Of a stretch of 5,159 bases of DNA, positions 1 to 5,088 are shown one piece after another. The stretch covers positions 1 through 5,159 of the forward strand of contig JAGDDM010000093.1 of assembly GCA_017958015.1 (NCBI GenBank). The letters are read 5' to 3'. Position 1 is the first letter of the stretch, and the number at the start of each line of letters is the position of its first letter. This DNA comes from Abditibacteriota bacterium. GTDB lineage: Bacteria; Armatimonadota; UBA5829. Made by a program: the position numbers and the translations under genes. The notes under the pieces were generated by a model. That model was not told where the DNA came from. It did no database searches and saw only the letters and a list, made by a program, of their open reading frames with translations.

Positions 1-53
1 AAACATCACATCGCAAAGCGATACATCACCCGCCCGCAAGGGCGGACATCACT
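1..53. repeat. Hairpin/ACATCAC mosaic repeat, left flank
   Basis: Three copies of ACATCAC (3-9, 23-29, 46-52) alternate with small perfect palindromes. The first palindrome has stem ATCGC/GCGAT at 10-14 and 18-22 with loop AAA. The second has stem CCGCCC/GGGCGG at 30-35 and 40-45 with loop GCAA. The third linker runs directly into the larger inverted repeat at 54-86. The stems differ in sequence while the linker is conserved, and the same linker in the same orientation recurs at 4992-5041. There is no open reading frame here, and no T-tract follows the hairpins on either strand. The family is not one I can name. The array may continue beyond the left edge. Confidence 0.75.
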
Positions 54-86
54 GTCTCAGAGTACCTTGTCAAGGTACTTTGAGAC
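54..86. repeat. Near-perfect inverted repeat spanning the esterase stop codon
   Basis: Arms 54-69 and 71-86 are complementary over 16 positions with one mismatch (60 against 80, a G-T pair on the + strand) around a single central base. The repeat contains the TGA stop of the leftward esterase gene (59-57) and its last nine sense codons (VSKYLDKVL), with the outer arm in the 3' untranslated region. In the mRNA it would form a long stem at the end of translation. No U-tract follows, so it is not a canonical intrinsic terminator. It may still protect the 3' end, impede exonuclease, or act as a Rho-independent-like stop without the tract. It joins directly to the ACATCACT linker of the flanking mosaic. 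Confidence 0.85.
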
Positions 87-1769
87 CTGTTCCGCCCACA
101 TTTCACCGTGGGCCTTGAGACCCTTGGGTCCGAAGTGGATGCCGTCTCCCGGCGGGTTGTCGTCTCTGTACTCGGCCTTGAGGACGTCGGTGTCCGGTCC
201 CTGAAGGGCGGCGCCCATATCCCAGAGTTTCTGGTGGGCTGCCCGGACCTTGGGCCAGCTCTCGTGGCTCTTGTTCCAATAGGACACCTTGGCAATCATC
301 CAGGGGAAGTACCAGCCCGCGTCCCGAACGGAGGACTTGATTGTTCTGTTCATGAGCTCCACGTAGACGTCGGTGTCCATGTTGGCGTCGTTCTCGCCCT
401 GATGCCAGAGCACCATTCTGAAGCCGCCCTTGCCCAGTTGGTTGATTCTGTTCATCATCCAGGAGTAGCAGTTGCCGTAGAAGGGGTTGGGGCTGGCGTC
501 CAGAGGCGTGTCGGGCTGCCACTGGGTGACGGAGGTGCCGCCGTGACCGGTCATGGCGACGCCGATGGGAACCTTGTAGATTGAGTACATCTTATCGCCG
601 AAGGCGGGAATGAAGGAGCCGCCGCCCAAGAAGGCTCCCAGACCCGGGAAGTTGTTTTCCCGCTCTTTGTAGTCGTGGGGTCCCCAAATGGGGTCGTCGG
701 CAATACGCCAGGCGGTGCCGTTGAAGGCGGAAACCATGCCGCTTTCCTGCTTGGACTGATACTGGCCGTGGTTGGTGGAGTTGGACTGACCGGCTATGAC
801 AAAAACTTCGCCCACGCCCACCTTCTCGAATGCGCGGTAGAGGGGATCCTTGCCGCCCTTTTTGGCGGTCATCTCCACCTTGTACCAGCCGCCGGGGCAG
901 ACGTCCATGCTCGCGGCGAAACCGCCGGTGGCCTTGTTCACCGCCACGGGCTTCCAACCGGTATCGAGTTTACCCTTCAGGGAGGTTCCGGTGATTCTCA
1001 CGGACAGGGAGTCGTAGCCGCCGCATAGCTGTCCGCTGAAGTAGACGGAGCCCTCAAAGCGGCTCTTGCGCTGGAAAACTTTGTATTCCGAGGGGCTGTA
1101 AACGTTGAAGTTCGTGTAGAGCTCGTCGGCGTAGGCGTTGATTTCCTTGACCTTGGCCTTTTCCGCGTCGGTGGGGAAATCGGGAATCACGGTGAAAGAC
1201 TTTGTCTCCCCCGCGGGGACGATGACGTCTATCACCTGCATGGCGTGCCAGGGCGCCCAGATGTGGGTGAAGCCGTCCACCACGAACTTGGACTTTGAGG
1301 TGTAGAACGCCGCCCGGGTGTAGAGCTGCTTCGACAGGGGCGCGGCGTACCACTGATTGTCCGAAAGTTTCGCGGTCTTAACCTCAAGACCCGGAATCAC
1401 GTAGTAGTGGCGGGTGATTTTGTCCTTGTTCACCACGGTGACTTTGAAATCCGCGTCGGTGAAGTCGTAGATGACATCCGCGGTGTCGGACTTGGCGGTG
1501 ATTGTGCTACCGGAAAGGCTCACCTCCCGCAGGGGAGTGACGCCGCCCTTGTCGTCCGCCAGCCACGCGCCCACGTTGGTGTCGCCGCCCACGTTGAGGA
1601 CGCTCTCGTCGCCTATCATCAGCTGATTGACAAAGCCGGTGGTGGTGTCGATGTTGGCGTTGTAAATCTTGCCGCCGACGCCCCATGATGCGCCGGTCTC
1701 ATCGACGGTAACGGCGAAGGCGGAAGTTGCCGCAAGGAGCAACGCCGCCGCGATGAAAAGTTTTTTCAT
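57..1769 (-). CDS. Secreted SGNH-family carbohydrate esterase, sialate O-acetylesterase-like (570 aa)
   Basis: Probably removes O-acetyl or similar acyl groups from glycans outside the cytoplasm. Residues 1-19 form a Sec signal peptide (MKK, hydrophobic core, AFA cleavage site). Residues about 20-225 are a beta-rich region I cannot name. About 225-318 is a beta-sandwich-like linker ending in GVGEVFV. The SGNH domain follows: GQSN at 327-330 with nucleophile Ser329 (block I), GHGG at 408-411, WHQGEN at 455-460, and DGIH at 542-545, giving Asp542 and His545 of the triad. The GQSN/WHQGE pairing is typical of the SASA/CE6 group. The start is supported by GAGG at 1776-1779, six bases upstream, and by the signal peptide. 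The gene has its own promoter at 1805-1813 and ends inside the inverted repeat at 54-86. The fold is firm. The substrate is not: sialic acid, xylan or another acetylated glycan are all possible. Confidence 0.93.
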   Translation of the reverse strand: MKKLFIAAALLLAATSAFAVTVDETGASWGVGGKIYNANIDTTTGFVNQLMIGDESVLNVGGDTNVGAWLADDKGGVTPLREVSLSGSTITAKSDTADVIYDFTDADFKVTVVNKDKITRHYYVIPGLEVKTAKLSDNQWYAAPLSKQLYTRAAFYTSKSKFVVDGFTHIWAPWHAMQVIDVIVPAGETKSFTVIPDFPTDAEKAKVKEINAYADELYTNFNVYSPSEYKVFQRKSRFEGSVYFSGQLCGGYDSLSVRITGTSLKGKLDTGWKPVAVNKATGGFAASMDVCPGGWYKVEMTAKKGGKDPLYRAFEKVGVGEVFVIAGQSNSTNHGQYQSKQESGMVSAFNGTAWRIADDPIWGPHDYKERENNFPGLGAFLGGGSFIPAFGDKMYSIYKVPIGVAMTGHGGTSVTQWQPDTPLDASPNPFYGNCYSWMMNRINQLGKGGFRMVLWHQGENDANMDTDVYVELMNRTIKSSVRDAGWYFPWMIAKVSYWNKSHESWPKVRAAHQKLWDMGAALQGPDTDVLKAEYRDDNPPGDGIHFGPKGLKAHGEMWAEQVSKYLDKVL

Positions 1770-1804
1770 AACAAACCTCGCTTTGTGATATAAACGTTAT
1801 ACTT

Positions 1805-1813
1805 ATTATACCA
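1805..1813 (-). promoter_or_regulatory. Extended -10 promoter of the esterase gene
   Basis: The - strand reads TGGTATAAT, a perfect -10 box (1810-1805) with the extended TGn element (1813-1811). No good -35 exists: 17 bases upstream reads GCGGTT (1833-1828), which lies in the terminator hairpin of the PEP-CTERM gene. An extended -10 commonly compensates for a missing -35. Predicted transcription start is near 1798, about 30 bases before the ATG. Confidence 0.7.
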
Positions 1814-1822
1814 TATTCGCAC

Positions 1823-1845
1823 AAAAAAACCGCCCCGAAGGGCGG
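1823..1845 (-). terminator. Intrinsic terminator of the PEP-CTERM gene
   Basis: On the - strand, stem CCGCCC (1845-1840), loop TTCG (1839-1836), stem GGGCGG (1835-1830), then seven T (1829-1823). The C-UUCG-G tetraloop is exceptionally stable. It lies 13 bases beyond the stop codon of the gene at 1859-2554. Confidence 0.93.
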
Positions 1846-1858
1846 AATTTTCGCGTAT

Positions 1859-2554
1859 TTACTTTTTGATTCTTCTCTTCAATCCGAAAGCGGAAGCCAA
1901 ACCCATCAGGGCGTAGGCGTATGTGGCCGGTTCGGGAACAACGGTGTTATCTCTGCCGAAGCGGAAGGTGCCCTTGGTGTCGTCGGTGAGGAACAGATAG
2001 CAATCGCCGCTGTCGTAATAACCGTCCGCGAGGAAGCTCACGGAAGTATAAGTCACTTCGGCGCCTTCGCCGTCCCAGGGGATAAACTGTTGGCCGTCGT
2101 AATACGAAGAGTAGTAACTGTATTCGAGGTCGGCGGGGGTAAAGACATACTCGCCTTCACCGGTCCAAGGCTTCGCGTAATTCGCGTAGCCCCAATACTT
2201 GCTTTCTCCGGAACCGTCTTTCTCGGCGGAGTTGAACGACGCACTCAGGCGGACAAACCGGTCGTCGGAGGTGAGTTCGATACCTTCCGTGCTGAACTTA
2301 TCGAAACCGGTGAAGACGGTGTAGATATTCTCGCCTTCGTCGTAAATCCAGCCGTTCACGTTATCGCTGTAGAAATAGGCCTCCGGAGCGTACGTTTCCG
2401 CGCCGGTGGGATCAAAAGCGAAACCGTTGCCCGCGTAGTCGCTGATGACGCCGGTGTTGACTTCGTCGAACGTCATCCAGTCGGTGGCGGTGAAAGCGAA
2501 AGCGGAATTAACCGCCAGCAACGCAATCACAAGACAATACAATACTTTTTTCAT
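1859..2554 (-). CDS. PEP-CTERM sorting-domain protein, exported, function unknown (231 aa)
   Basis: An exported protein with the tripartite exosortase sorting tail. VVPEP at 205-209 is followed by a hydrophobic segment (about 211-224) and the basic end KRRIKK (226-231). By analogy with the known PEP-CTERM/exosortase system, the tail is recognised and cleaved at the membrane, and the protein is released to or anchored at the surface, often with exopolysaccharide. Residues 1-20 form a Sec signal peptide ending AFA. The mature part is acidic and tyrosine-rich (22 Tyr in 231 residues, with a cluster at 145-152) and shows no catalytic motif or domain I recognise. The ATG is preceded by AAGGAGG (2561-2567) with a six-base spacer. 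It has its own promoter and terminator, so it is probably monocistronic. No exosortase gene lies in the window. Confidence 0.93.
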   Translation of the reverse strand: MKKVLYCLVIALLAVNSAFAFTATDWMTFDEVNTGVISDYAGNGFAFDPTGAETYAPEAYFYSDNVNGWIYDEGENIYTVFTGFDKFSTEGIELTSDDRFVRLSASFNSAEKDGSGESKYWGYANYAKPWTGEGEYVFTPADLEYSYYSSYYDGQQFIPWDGEGAEVTYTSVSFLADGYYDSGDCYLFLTDDTKGTFRFGRDNTVVPEPATYAYALMGLASAFGLKRRIKK

Positions 2555-2587
2555 TCCTTACCTCCTTGAGCGGAACAATGTAAATTC

Positions 2588-2616
2588 AATATAGCACACT
2601 TTCCGGCAATTGTCAA
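2588..2616 (-). promoter_or_regulatory. Sigma-70-type promoter of the PEP-CTERM gene
   Basis: On the - strand, TTGACA (2616-2611), a 17-base spacer, then TATATT (2593-2588). The -35 matches consensus exactly and the spacing is ideal. The first two T of the -35 are also the last two bases of the terminator T-tract of the gene upstream. Predicted start is near 2581, giving a leader of about 27 bases. Confidence 0.88.
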
Positions 2617-2644
2617 AAAAATCCCCCGAATTTTCATTCGGGGG
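2615..2644 (-). terminator. Intrinsic terminator of the envelope-protein gene
   Basis: On the - strand, stem CCCCCGAA (2644-2637), loop TGAAAA (2636-2631), stem TTCGGGGG (2630-2623), one A, then seven T (2621-2615). It begins 31 bases after the stop of the gene at 2676-3296. The T-tract runs straight into the -35 box of the PEP-CTERM promoter. Confidence 0.93.
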
Positions 2645-2675
2645 AGAAAAATTTTTAAATACTTTTTCGACTTTT

Positions 2676-3296
2676 CTAAAACCGTATGGGGGTAAACGAA
2701 AGACCGTAGTAGTTGTCTCCTCTCATGCGGTAGAGTTTGACGGCGGCGACGCTGCCCAGATTGAAGCCCAGAGAGAGATTGATTTTGTCTTGAAAATACT
2801 CGCCGCAGAGGGAGATGTTGTGGGGCAGTCCCACCTTGACGCCGCCGAAGAGGCCGTCCAGGTTGTTGAACCCGGCGCCCAGGGTTGCCTCAACGCTGTT
2901 TATGAACCGTCCCTCGTCGCCCACGTAGATTTCCTTTGTGGCGGCGATGAAGGGAGCCACGCCGTGCTTTGTCTCGTCGGCCACATCCCAAACGCCCAGG
3001 GAAATCGAGGGTGTCACCGCCGTCTGGGGGAAGGCGTGATATTGGAGGGTGACGATATTGTCGGTGCCGGTAACGGGGTGGTGCTCGGAAACCAGATTGG
3101 CCTCAAACTGAGCGATGCCGAAGCCCAGCCAATAGACCCGGTGGTCGCTGTCTTTCATGCCCACAGCGGCCTCGGCCCGGAACTGTCCCGTGTGGAGGCA
3201 GGAGCCGGAGGGAGCCAGAAGCAGATTGTCGCACTTTCCGCAGAGGGAAGCCATTGTAAGGGCGCAGAGCGCGGCGATAGTGAGTTTCGTTTTCAT
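2676..3296 (-). CDS. Putative outer-membrane beta-barrel/envelope protein (206 aa)
   Basis: I do not recognise a named gene. The N-terminus (MKTKLTIAALCALTMASL) is a Sec signal peptide; the cleavage site is unclear because Cys19, Gly20 and Cys22 follow without a convincing lipobox. The mature part is built of short alternating strands with many Gly and aromatic residues (for example 56-70, 95-105, 134-158, 172-190). It ends in FTPIRF with terminal Phe206, as expected of the BAM recognition signal of outer-membrane barrels. Its rhythm, including LGVWDVAD at 100-107 and GLFGGVKVG at 148-156, vaguely recalls YjbH-like exopolysaccharide-associated barrels, but that is impression only. It has four to six Cys-containing positions, mostly near the N-terminus. 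The ATG has AAGGAGG (3303-3309) six bases upstream. Promoter and terminator on the same strand support it over the overlapping + strand frame. Confidence 0.82.
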   Translation of the reverse strand: MKTKLTIAALCALTMASLCGKCDNLLLAPSGSCLHTGQFRAEAAVGMKDSDHRVYWLGFGIAQFEANLVSEHHPVTGTDNIVTLQYHAFPQTAVTPSISLGVWDVADETKHGVAPFIAATKEIYVGDEGRFINSVEATLGAGFNNLDGLFGGVKVGLPHNISLCGEYFQDKINLSLGFNLGSVAAVKLYRMRGDNYYGLSFTPIRF

Positions 3297-3325
3297 GTTA
3301 ATCCTCCTTGGGATATACCGATTTA

Positions 3326-3354
3326 ATTGTATAACATACCGCCGATTTCGTCAA
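3326..3354 (-). promoter_or_regulatory. Sigma-70-type promoter of the envelope-protein gene
   Basis: On the - strand, TTGACG (3354-3349), a 17-base spacer, then TACAAT (3331-3326). It is divergent from the lpdA promoter, and the two -35 boxes are separated by one base. Predicted start is near 3319, about 23 bases before the ATG. Confidence 0.82.
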
Positions 3355-3355
3355 C

Positions 3356-3384
3356 TTGACCGACGAGGTGTTTTGTGCTAAAAT
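3356..3384 (+). promoter_or_regulatory. Sigma-70-type promoter of lpdA
   Basis: TTGACC (3356-3361), a 17-base spacer, then TAAAAT (3379-3384). Each box has one mismatch to consensus. Predicted start is near 3391, giving a leader of about 33 bases that contains a short inverted repeat (3391-3410). Confidence 0.82.
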
Positions 3385-3390
3385 TTCCGA

Positions 3391-3410
3391 TGTAAACCAA
3401 CACATTTACA
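3391..3410 (+). repeat. Inverted repeat in the lpdA leader
   Basis: TGTAAA (3391-3396) and TTTACA (3405-3410) flank eight bases. The repeat begins at the predicted transcription start and ends on the first base of the ribosome binding site. It could be a repressor operator or a weak leader stem. No regulator can be named from the half-sites. Confidence 0.5.
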
Positions 3411-3415
3411 AGGAG
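3410..3415 (+). promoter_or_regulatory. Ribosome binding site that fixes the lpdA start at 3424
   Basis: AAGGAG lies eight bases before ATG 3424. The in-frame GTG at 3415 overlaps this site and so cannot use it, which excludes the longer 466-residue reading. Confidence 0.88.
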
Positions 3416-3423
3416 TGTTTGAT

Positions 3424-4815
3424 ATGTCTTACGATGTAGATGTCGCTGTAATCGGCGGAGGTCCCGGCGGTTACTACGCGGCCATCAAGGCCGCTCAGAT
3501 GGGCGCGAAAGTCGCCCTGGTGGAAAAGAACAAGGTGGGCGGAACCTGCCTCAACGTGGGCTGCATCCCCACCAAGGTTCTCCTCTCCTGCGTGTCCGTT
3601 TTGGACAGCGTCAAGGAAGGCGCGGACTTCGGCGTTAACGTGGGCGATTATTCCGTCGACGTGGCCGGAATCCAGAAGCGCAAAGCCGGCGTGGTAAACG
3701 GTCTCGTGGGCGGCGTGGCCGCTCTTCTGAAGAAGAACAAGGTGGAGCTCATCGAGGGTCTGGGTACCCTCGCGGACAAGAACACCGTGGTTATAGGCGA
3801 CCGCAAGCTCACCGCCAAGAACATAATTCTCGCCACCGGTTCCGAACCGGCGGTTATCCCCATTCCGGGTCTTGAGATAGGCGGCAACGTGTGGACCAGC
3901 AACGAAGCCTTGGCTTTCGAGAAGGTCCCCGCCAGCATGGTCATCATCGGCGCCGGCGCCATCGGCCTTGAGTTCGGCTACACCTTCGCCAGACTGGGCT
4001 GCGAAGTCACCGTTGTTGAGTTCATGCCCCAGATTCTCCCCGCCGCGGACACGGAAACCGCCAAGGAGCTCCAGAAGCACCTGAAGAAGGCGGGCATGAA
4101 GTTCATGCTCTCCGCCCAGGTCACTTCCGCCGAGGACATCGAAGGCGGCAAGCGGGTCCACATCAAGGCCGGCGAAAAGGAAAAGACCGTGGACTGCGAA
4201 GTTGTTCTCATGGCCGTGGGCCGCAAGGCCGTCAAGAACGGTCTGGGTCTTGAGGAAGTGGGCGTCAAGTTCGACGAGCGCGGAAGAATCGTCGAGACCA
4301 ACGAGTACATGCAGACTTCCGTTCCCAACATCTACGCCATCGGCGACGTCACCACCGGCCCCATGCTGGCCCACGTGGCCTGGTCCGAGGCCATAGTTGC
4401 CGTCGACCACATTATGGGTCAGCCCAAGTTCAAGAAGGACTACTCCACCATTCCCGCCTGCGTCTACACCCATCCGGAGCAGGCCTCCGTGGGTATGACC
4501 GAAGCTCAGGCTCGTGAGAAGTACGGCGACGACGTTGTCATCGGCAAGTTCGGATTCGGACACAACGGCAAGGCCTTGGGTATGGGCGGCGCCGTGGGCT
4601 TCATCAAAGTTATCTCCGAAAAGAAGTACGGCGCCGTGCTGGGCTGCCACATGGTTGGACCCCACGTAACCGACCTCATCACCGAAATGGCCGTGGCCAA
4701 GCGGAACGAACTCACCGTGGACGAAGTCATCGCCACAATCCATCCCCATCCCACCCTCGCGGAAGTCGTCCAGGAAGCAACCATGGACACCCTGGGATGC
4801 GCCATCCACAAATAA
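3424..4815 (+). CDS. lpdA: Dihydrolipoyl dehydrogenase, E3 component (463 aa)
   Basis: A cytoplasmic FAD enzyme that reoxidises the dihydrolipoyl group of E2 or H protein, passing electrons to NAD+, in pyruvate/2-oxoglutarate dehydrogenase or glycine cleavage complexes. FAD-binding GGGPGG is at 11-16. The redox disulphide is Cys42/Cys47 in GGTCLNVGCIPTK (39-51). The NAD motif GAGAIG is at 176-181, with Glu199 ending the second strand, which favours NAD over NADP. The second FAD motif YAIGD is at 304-308. The dimerisation domain ends in HPHPTLAE (440-447) with catalytic His442 and Glu447. Length and domain order are normal. An oddity is MLAHVAWSEA (314-323) where most E3 proteins have LAHKA. 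The gene stands alone with its own promoter and terminator, so which complex it serves cannot be told here. Codons strongly favour C or G in third position, consistent with high expression. Confidence 0.97.
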   Translation: MSYDVDVAVIGGGPGGYYAAIKAAQMGAKVALVEKNKVGGTCLNVGCIPTKVLLSCVSVLDSVKEGADFGVNVGDYSVDVAGIQKRKAGVVNGLVGGVAALLKKNKVELIEGLGTLADKNTVVIGDRKLTAKNIILATGSEPAVIPIPGLEIGGNVWTSNEALAFEKVPASMVIIGAGAIGLEFGYTFARLGCEVTVVEFMPQILPAADTETAKELQKHLKKAGMKFMLSAQVTSAEDIEGGKRVHIKAGEKEKTVDCEVVLMAVGRKAVKNGLGLEEVGVKFDERGRIVETNEYMQTSVPNIYAIGDVTTGPMLAHVAWSEAIVAVDHIMGQPKFKKDYSTIPACVYTHPEQASVGMTEAQAREKYGDDVVIGKFGFGHNGKALGMGGAVGFIKVISEKKYGAVLGCHMVGPHVTDLITEMAVAKRNELTVDEVIATIHPHPTLAEVVQEATMDTLGCAIHK

Positions 4816-4820
4816 TCACA

Positions 4821-4853
4821 AAAAAATCAGGCTCCGAAAGGAGCCGATTTTTT
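4821..4853 (+). terminator. Intrinsic terminator of lpdA
   Basis: Stem GGCTCC (4830-4835), GAAA tetraloop (4836-4839), stem GGAGCC (4840-4845), then GATTTTTT (4846-4853). Upstream AAAAAATC (4821-4828) pairs with GATTTTTT around a bulged A4829, so the stem can extend through the T-tract. The A-tract makes it potentially bidirectional. It starts six bases after the stop codon. Confidence 0.93.
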
Positions 4854-4863
4854 ATTATGTTAG

Positions 4864-4891
4864 GGATCAGGTGTCAGGGGTCAGGGGCCAG
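4864..4891. repeat. Four tandem copies of a 7-base unit (GGGTCAG-like)
   Basis: Units are GGATCAG (4864-4870), GTGTCAG (4871-4877), GGGTCAG (4878-4884) and GGGCCAG (4885-4891). They are degenerate but in perfect 7-base phase. They lie just after the lpdA terminator and before the hairpin run. Function is unknown; slippage-prone spacer or protein-binding array are both possible. Confidence 0.7.
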
Positions 4892-4898
4892 GGAATGT

Positions 4899-5068
4899 GT
4901 CCGCCTTCGGCGGACGGATTATAATTCGTTCGGCTTTGCCGAACACCTGAGTTAGCGAACAAAGTGAGCGAATCACTCCGCCGACAGGCGGTACATCACT
5001 GCCGCAGGCTACATCACTGTGAGCGTAGCGAACGCATCACTTTTTTTCGTGCCGATAGGCGCGAAAAA
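4899..5068. repeat. Hairpin/TACATCACT mosaic repeat, right flank
   Basis: Successive palindromes are: GTCCGCC/GGCGGAC (4899-4915), GTTCGGC/GCCGAAC (4928-4944), CCGCC/GGCGG (4978-4991), GCC/GGC (5001-5009), and an 11-pair stem with one wobble (5043-5053 with 5058-5068, loop GATA). Linkers are TACATCACT at 4992-5000 and 5010-5018, CATCACT at 5035-5041 and the variant AATCACT at 4971-4977. AGCGAA recurs three times (4954-4959, 4967-4972, 5027-5032). No gene is visible in this stretch. Linker and orientation match the array at 1-53. I do not know a named family for it. Confidence 0.75.
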
Positions 5069-5088
5069 GCCCCTCGCGAGAGGGGCTT
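5064..5088 (-). terminator. Leftward intrinsic terminator for a gene beyond the right edge
   Basis: On the - strand, stem AAGCCCCTC (5088-5080), loop TCGC (5079-5076), stem GAGGGGCTT (5075-5067), with the T run continuing to 5064. On the + strand the stem is followed by ATAAAATA, a poor U-tract, so the - direction is preferred. The T run is shared with the right arm of the neighbouring 5043-5068 hairpin, so the two structures are mutually exclusive. Confidence 0.75.

Noticed and set aside
1..53. CRISPR array
   Set aside because: The constant part is only 7-9 bases, the intervening units are palindromic and of unequal short length, and no cas gene is present.
108..1688. Several + and - frames of 90-160 codons inside the esterase region
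   Set aside because: They overlap the 570-residue esterase completely, lack ribosome binding sites, and have low-complexity composition typical of shadows.
2090..2569. 159-codon + strand frame opposite the PEP-CTERM gene
   Set aside because: Antisense shadow; the - strand frame has an unmistakable signal peptide and sorting tail.
2610..3326. 238-codon + strand frame opposite the barrel-like gene
   Set aside because: It starts at a TTG inside the terminator-promoter junction without a ribosome binding site. The - strand gene has signal peptide, promoter, ribosome binding site and terminator.
3415..3423. GTG at 3415 as the lpdA start
   Set aside because: It overlaps the AAGGAG at 3410-3415. 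ATG 3424 is correctly spaced and gives the usual N-terminus just before the FAD motif.
3406..4809. 467-codon open frame on the - strand opposite lpdA
   Set aside because: It is the antisense shadow of a GC-rich, C/G-ending gene. The product is Gly/His/Val/Asp-rich with no domain, and it has no promoter or ribosome binding site of its own.
4920..4925. TATAAT as a promoter -10 in the right flank
   Set aside because: It lies between two hairpins, and the position 17 bases upstream (GTGTCC) does not resemble a -35. There is no gene downstream on that strand before the window's end region.
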